64,000 nucleotides of DNA from Streptomyces diastatochromogenes (lineage in GTDB: Bacteria; Actinomycetota; Actinomycetes; Streptomycetales; Streptomycetaceae): contig NZ_MCGQ01000029.1 of NCBI RefSeq assembly GCF_002242805.1, positions 124,001-188,000 of the forward strand, in the 5' to 3' direction. The notes under the pieces were generated by a model. It was given only the letters and a program-made list of their open reading frames with translations. It did not search any database and was not told where the DNA came from. The position numbers and the translations under genes are program-made. Positions 60,411 through 64,000 of the stretch are shown here, piece after piece. The stretch's first letter is position 1, and every line of letters begins with the position of its first letter.

Positions 60411-62663
60411 ATGGGGAACACGGACGTGCGCGTGCGGGGCCTGGCCGCCCGCGCCGGCGGCTGGAGCGCCCGGCACCGCTGGGCCGCCGTCGGCATATGG
60501 GTGCTGTTCGTCGTCCTGGCCATGGGACTCGGCTCGGCCGCCGGCCGGGTCGACGTGGACGAGAGCGACCAGCTCAAGGGCGAGACACACACCGCCGCAC
60601 GCATCATCGACGACGCGGGCATCAAGCAGCCGGCCGGGGAGACCGTGCTGATCCAGTCCAAGGACGGCGCCGTGAAGGCCACGAGCGGCGAGTTCCGTGC
60701 CGCCGTCGCCGACGTCGTCAAGGCCGTCGGCGCCACCGGCAAGGTCACCGACGTGACCTCGCCCTACGACACGCACACCATCTCCCGCGACGGCCGCAGC
60801 GCGCTGGTGCAGTTCGACATGCGCGGCGACGCGGACACCGCCGCCGACCGGGTCGAGCCGGTACTGAAGGCCGTGGCCGGGGTCCAGAAGGAGCACGGCT
60901 CGCTGCGGATCGAGGAGATCGGCGGCGCCAGCATGAAGAAGCAGTACGACGACGCCTTCGGGAACGACTTCCAGCAGGCCGAGTACTCGGCGGTGCCGGT
61001 GGCCCTCGGCATCCTGCTGATCGCCTTCGGTGCGCTGGTGGCCGCGCTGCTGCCGGTGGGGCTCGCGGTCACCGCGATCATGGCGACGATGGGCCTGATG
61101 GGCCTGGTCAGCCATGTGCAGCCGATGAGCGACACCGCCAACTCCGTGATGCTGCTGGTCGGCATGGCCGTCGGCGTCGACTACTGCCTGTTCTACCTGC
61201 GCCGCGAGCGCGAGGAGCGGGACGCCGGGCGGGACCCGGGTACCGCGCTCCGGATCGCCGCCGCCACCAGCGGCCGCGCGGTCATCGTCTCCGGTGTCAC
61301 GGTGTGCGTGGCCATGGCGGGCATGCTGTTCACCGGTCTCGCCACCTTCGAGGCGATGGGTCTGGCCTCGCTGATGGTGGTGGCCGTCGCCATGGTCGGC
61401 TCCGTGACGGTGCTGCCCGCGCTGCTGTCGCTGCTGGGCGAGCGGGTCGAGAAGGGCAGGATCCCGTTCCTGAACCGGCGCCGGCGCCGGCAGGACGGGC
61501 CCGCGGAGAGCCGGTTCTGGACGGCCGTCCTGCGGGGCGTGCTCGCCAAGCCCGTGATCTCCGTGGTCGTGGCGGGCGGCGCGCTGCTCGCGGTGGCCGC
61601 GCCCGCGCTGGGCATGAAGACCCAGCAGCTCACGCTGGACCAGGAGTTCGGCAACTCGCTGCCGATCGTGCAGACCTACAACCGCATCAACGACGCGTTC
61701 CCGGGCGGTTCCGAGCCGGCCCAGGTGGTCGTCAGGGCGAAGGACATCGACGCACCCGCGGTGCGGCAGGCGCTGGCCGACTTCAAGCAGCGGGCGATCT
61801 CCTCGGGCGCCTCGCGCGGCCCGGTCGACGTCAAGGTGCACGAGGCGCAGAACGTCGCCCTGGTCTCCGTACCGCTGGTCGGCGGCTCCGACATGGACCA
61901 GGCGGTCAAGAGCCTCGACAAGCTGCGCGACGAGGTGCGGCCGGCCACCCTGGGCAAGGTCGCGGGCGTCGAGGCGCCGGTCACCGGACAGGTCGCGGGC
62001 AACAAGGACTTCAACGACCAGCTGCTCGGCTCGGTCGTCCCGGTCTTCGCCTTCGTGGTCGTCTTCGCCTTCCTGCTGATGCTGCTGTCGTTCCGCTCGC
62101 TGACCGTCGCGATCACGTCGATCGTGCTCAACCTGCTGTCGGTGGGCGCCGCCTACGGCATCCTCGTCGCCGTCTTCCAGCACGGCTGGGGTGCCTCGCT
62201 GGTGGGCGCGGAGGGCGTCGGCGCGGTCGTCACCTGGCTGCCGCTGTTCCTCTTCGTGATCCTGTTCGGCCTGTCCATGGACTACCACGTGTTCGTGGTC
62301 TCCCGGATCCGCGAGGCACGGATGCGCGGCCGTACGACGAAGGAGGCCATCCAGCACGGCGTGGTCACCACGGCCGGTGTCGTCACCAGTGCCGCGGTCA
62401 TCATGGTCGCCGTGTTCGCGATCTTCGGCACGCTGTCCATGCAGTCCATGAAGCAGATGGGCGTGGGCCTGGCCGCCGCCGTCCTGATCGACGCCACGAT
62501 CATCCGCGGTGTGCTGCTGCCGGCCGTGATGGCGCTGCTCGGCGAGCGCAACTGGTACCTGCCGAAGTGGCTGCACCGGCTGCCGGACCTCACCCACGAC
62601 GAGTCGCCCGAGCCGGTCGCGGCGGCCCCCGCGCGCGGTGAAGGCGAGCGGCTGGGCGTCTGA
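60411..62663 (+). CDS. MMPL/RND-family transporter (second)
   Basis: A 750-residue membrane protein with the MMPL layout: helix WAAVGIWVLFVVLAMGLGSA at residues 25-45, an extracellular domain, a five-helix block (YSAVPVALGILLIAFGALVA onward), a second extracellular domain (residues about 420-560) and a second five-helix block with GLSMDYHVFVVSRIREARM. ATG 60411 follows GAGGGGG. It resembles the MMPL protein at 19093 in plan but is a separate gene. It probably exports a lipid, siderophore or hydrophobic compound. A short tandem repeat and a terminator follow. Confidence 0.9.
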   Translation: MGNTDVRVRGLAARAGGWSARHRWAAVGIWVLFVVLAMGLGSAAGRVDVDESDQLKGETHTAARIIDDAGIKQPAGETVLIQSKDGAVKATSGEFRAAVADVVKAVGATGKVTDVTSPYDTHTISRDGRSALVQFDMRGDADTAADRVEPVLKAVAGVQKEHGSLRIEEIGGASMKKQYDDAFGNDFQQAEYSAVPVALGILLIAFGALVAALLPVGLAVTAIMATMGLMGLVSHVQPMSDTANSVMLLVGMAVGVDYCLFYLRREREERDAGRDPGTALRIAAATSGRAVIVSGVTVCVAMAGMLFTGLATFEAMGLASLMVVAVAMVGSVTVLPALLSLLGERVEKGRIPFLNRRRRRQDGPAESRFWTAVLRGVLAKPVISVVVAGGALLAVAAPALGMKTQQLTLDQEFGNSLPIVQTYNRINDAFPGGSEPAQVVVRAKDIDAPAVRQALADFKQRAISSGASRGPVDVKVHEAQNVALVSVPLVGGSDMDQAVKSLDKLRDEVRPATLGKVAGVEAPVTGQVAGNKDFNDQLLGSVVPVFAFVVVFAFLLMLLSFRSLTVAITSIVLNLLSVGAAYGILVAVFQHGWGASLVGAEGVGAVVTWLPLFLFVILFGLSMDYHVFVVSRIREARMRGRTTKEAIQHGVVTTAGVVTSAAVIMVAVFAIFGTLSMQSMKQMGVGLAAAVLIDATIIRGVLLPAVMALLGERNWYLPKWLHRLPDLTHDESPEPVAAAPARGEGERLGV

Positions 62664-62715
62664 GTCCACCCGTTCTGAGTCGACCGTTCTGAGTCCACCG
62701 TTCTGAGTCCACCCA
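62659..62715. repeat. Four tandem copies of a 14-base unit
   Basis: TCTGAGTCCACCGT is repeated four times with small variation (one copy with an extra C, one with GTCGACC). The array starts at the stop codon of the MMPL gene and ends just before the terminator. Confidence 0.75.
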
Positions 62716-62721
62716 TTGACA

Positions 62722-62760
62722 CAGGGCCCGTTGGTTTCCGGGGGGAACCAACGGGCCCTG
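62722..62760. terminator. Strong bidirectional terminator
   Basis: CAGGGCCCGTTGGTT (62722-62736) pairs perfectly with AACCAACGGGCCCTG (62746-62760), a 15-bp stem with a 9-base loop. It lies between the convergent MMPL and glycosyltransferase genes. Confidence 0.8.
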
Positions 62761-62769
62761 GCACGTCCT

Positions 62770-62805
62770 CCGGTCGTACGGACCATGCCGGTCGTACGGA
62801 CCATG
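62770..62805. repeat. Perfect 18-base tandem duplication
   Basis: CCGGTCGTACGGACCATG occurs twice in direct succession, just downstream of the terminator and before the glycosyltransferase's stop. Each copy contains an imperfect palindrome around CGTACG. Confidence 0.7.
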
Positions 62806-62810
62806 CCGCT

Positions 62811-64000
62811 CTACAAGGCGCCGCTCGCCGCCCCCGGCTGTCCCTGACGTCGTCCGGCCAGTTCCGCCTCGATCAGGTCGGCCGCCCGTCGGGTGCCGCC
62901 CTCCTCGGCCATCGCGGACCGGATCTCCTGCAGGCGCCGGGCCACCTCCGGGTCGCCGGACAGGGCGAGGGCGGTTTCGCGGAGGCGTTCGGCGGTGGCC
63001 TCCTCGGTGGAGAGGCGGCGGGCGACGCCGAGGGACTGGAGCATGTCGGCGTTGCCGAACTGGTCGACGGCCTGCGGTACGGCGATCATCGGCGTGGCGG
63101 TGGCCAGTCCCTCCTGGCTGCCGCCCGCGCCGGCGTGCGTGACGAACAGGTCGGCCTGTCGCAGCACGGCCAACTGCGGGACCCAGCTGTGCACTTCGAC
63201 GTTGGCGGGTACGTCGCCCAGCTCGGCGGGGTCGACATGCCTGCCGATCTGCAGGACCAGGTGCCAGCCGGGCAGGTCGGCGAAGGCGCGTACGCACGCG
63301 CGGTAGAAGGCGGGCTGCTTGGTGAAGGCCGAACCGAGGGAGACCAGGGCCACCTTCTCGGCGCCGGCGGGCCGCTGCCAGTCGCCCTGGTCGGCGCGGT
63401 CCCCCTGGCAGGCGCCGACGAAGGTGTGGACGCGCTCGTCGACCCGGTCGGCATGGGGCTGGAGGGCCTTGGGGATCAGGACCAGGGAGCGGGCGGGACG
63501 GCCGACGAAGGGGTCCGGGTGCTCGGTGATCCCGTTCTCCGCAAGCCAGGCCTCGAAGCGGGCGTAGTAGGCCTGCCCGCGCTCGGTCTTCCTCGGCTCC
63601 GCCCACATCGGCTCGGCGACCTCCTTCTCGTAACCGTCCCAGGCGACGAGGTTCGGCGAGAGGGAGATCGCGGGGACGCCCCAGCGGTGGGCGAGGACGC
63701 GGGCCGGGTAGGAGGTGATGTCGTGCAGGACGAGGTCGGGCTCGTCGCCGTCGTAGGCCTGGATCAGCTGCGGCAGCGCCTGGATCGCGTCCTCCAGGAA
63801 GGGTTCCACGTTGTCCAGCAGGGTGCTCCCCCAGGCCTCCGAGTCGGCGTCGGGCCCGGGCAGCGTGGAGGTGTAGAGCACGGGCCGGGCACCCGTCGCG
63901 GCCACCTTCTCTTCGAAGGCCGGCGGGACGGCGTAGGTGACCCGGTGGCCCCGGGCGACGAGTTCGCGGATCACCTCCAGGCTGGGGTTCACATGGCCGT
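62811..64000 (-). CDS. Macrolide-type glycosyltransferase (5' end outside window)
   Basis: A GT1-family, GT-B-fold transferase like OleD or Mgt. The visible chain starts inside the N-terminal domain at GHVNPSLEVIRELVARGHRV, so the true start lies beyond the window. The acceptor half reads VLHDITSYPARVLAHRWGVP. The donor half has VSLGSAFTKQPAFYRACVRA and the UDP-sugar motif HSWVPQLAVLRQADLFVTHA, followed by GAGGSQEGLATATPMIAVPQ and DQFGNADMLQSLGVA. Such enzymes inactivate macrolides or glycosylate other natural products. It may be a self-resistance gene, or an orphan one. Confidence 0.85.
   Translation of the reverse strand, partial: GHVNPSLEVIRELVARGHRVTYAVPPAFEEKVAATGARPVLYTSTLPGPDADSEAWGSTLLDNVEPFLEDAIQALPQLIQAYDGDEPDLVLHDITSYPARVLAHRWGVPAISLSPNLVAWDGYEKEVAEPMWAEPRKTERGQAYYARFEAWLAENGITEHPDPFVGRPARSLVLIPKALQPHADRVDERVHTFVGACQGDRADQGDWQRPAGAEKVALVSLGSAFTKQPAFYRACVRAFADLPGWHLVLQIGRHVDPAELGDVPANVEVHSWVPQLAVLRQADLFVTHAGAGGSQEGLATATPMIAVPQAVDQFGNADMLQSLGVARRLSTEEATAERLRETALALSGDPEVARRLQEIRSAMAEEGGTRRAADLIEAELAGRRQGQPGAASGAL

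Noticed and set aside
1..64000. CRISPR arrays, tRNA or rRNA genes, origin of replication
   Set aside because: No spaced direct-repeat arrays, cloverleaf sequences, rRNA segments or DnaA-box clusters were seen while reading.

Overview
This is high-GC actinobacterial DNA, almost certainly a Streptomyces chromosome. The evidence is the GC-rich third codon positions, GTG starts, Tat-type RRxxL export signals, many LacI, AraC, PucR and ECF regulators, and an assimilatory sulfur locus whose gene order matches, from memory, the sir-cysHCDN-ABC transporter-chelatase locus of model streptomycetes. I see no rRNA, tRNA, CRISPR array or replication origin. All calls come from reading the sequence and from family knowledge; no database search was run.

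Layout. 1-2.5 kb: a partial HTH/P-loop/TPR NTPase. 2.6-7.3 kb: a small membrane protein, a LacI regulator, a carboxylesterase and a cytochrome P450 that carries the only in-frame TTA codon I found. 7.4-16.9 kb: a locus for degrading an acidic polysaccharide, with two alginate-lyase-like proteins, a beta-helix GH28/GH49-like hydrolase, a sugar ABC importer and the first 38 codons of a GH43 enzyme cut off by an IS remnant. The shared promoter region of this locus has several AACCGGTT palindromes, and another lies directly upstream of the LacI gene at 3 kb, which suggests a LacI-controlled regulon. 17.1-21.4 kb: a two-component system divergent from an MMPL exporter. 21.4-22.5 kb: an IS5-type element. 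22.5-24.5 kb: a decayed gene and a second LacI regulator.

24.5-31 kb: small secreted proteins, an ICL/PEP-mutase enzyme, a ThuA-like protein, and a PucR regulator divergent from a sodium-solute symporter plus class II aldolase (a small uptake and catabolic unit with GGATG operator-like sites). 31-43 kb: accessory genes, including VOC proteins, two AraC regulators, an NmrA-like reductase, a BrkB membrane protein, an AidB-like dehydrogenase, a GAF regulator, a secreted protein and a GNAT. 42.9-45.9 kb: a membrane-anchored NACHT NTPase, possibly a defence protein.

46-55.6 kb: the sulfur assimilation operon. A cysteine-type leader peptide is followed by sulfite reductase, a zinc-ribbon protein, APS reductase, APS kinase, CysD, CysN, tiny ORFs, a sulfonate/sulfate-type ABC importer and a sirohydrochlorin chelatase, mostly coupled by ATGA overlaps. 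It imports sulfur compounds, activates and reduces sulfate to sulfide, and supplies siroheme. 55.7-56.5 kb: two small unknown genes that share a glycine-rich motif, one of them frameshifted. 56.7-60 kb: DUF1697, ketopantoate reductase-like, ECF41-like sigma factor and DsbA/Rv2466c-like genes. 60.4-62.7 kb: a second MMPL protein. 62.8 kb to the end: a macrolide-type glycosyltransferase that runs off the window.
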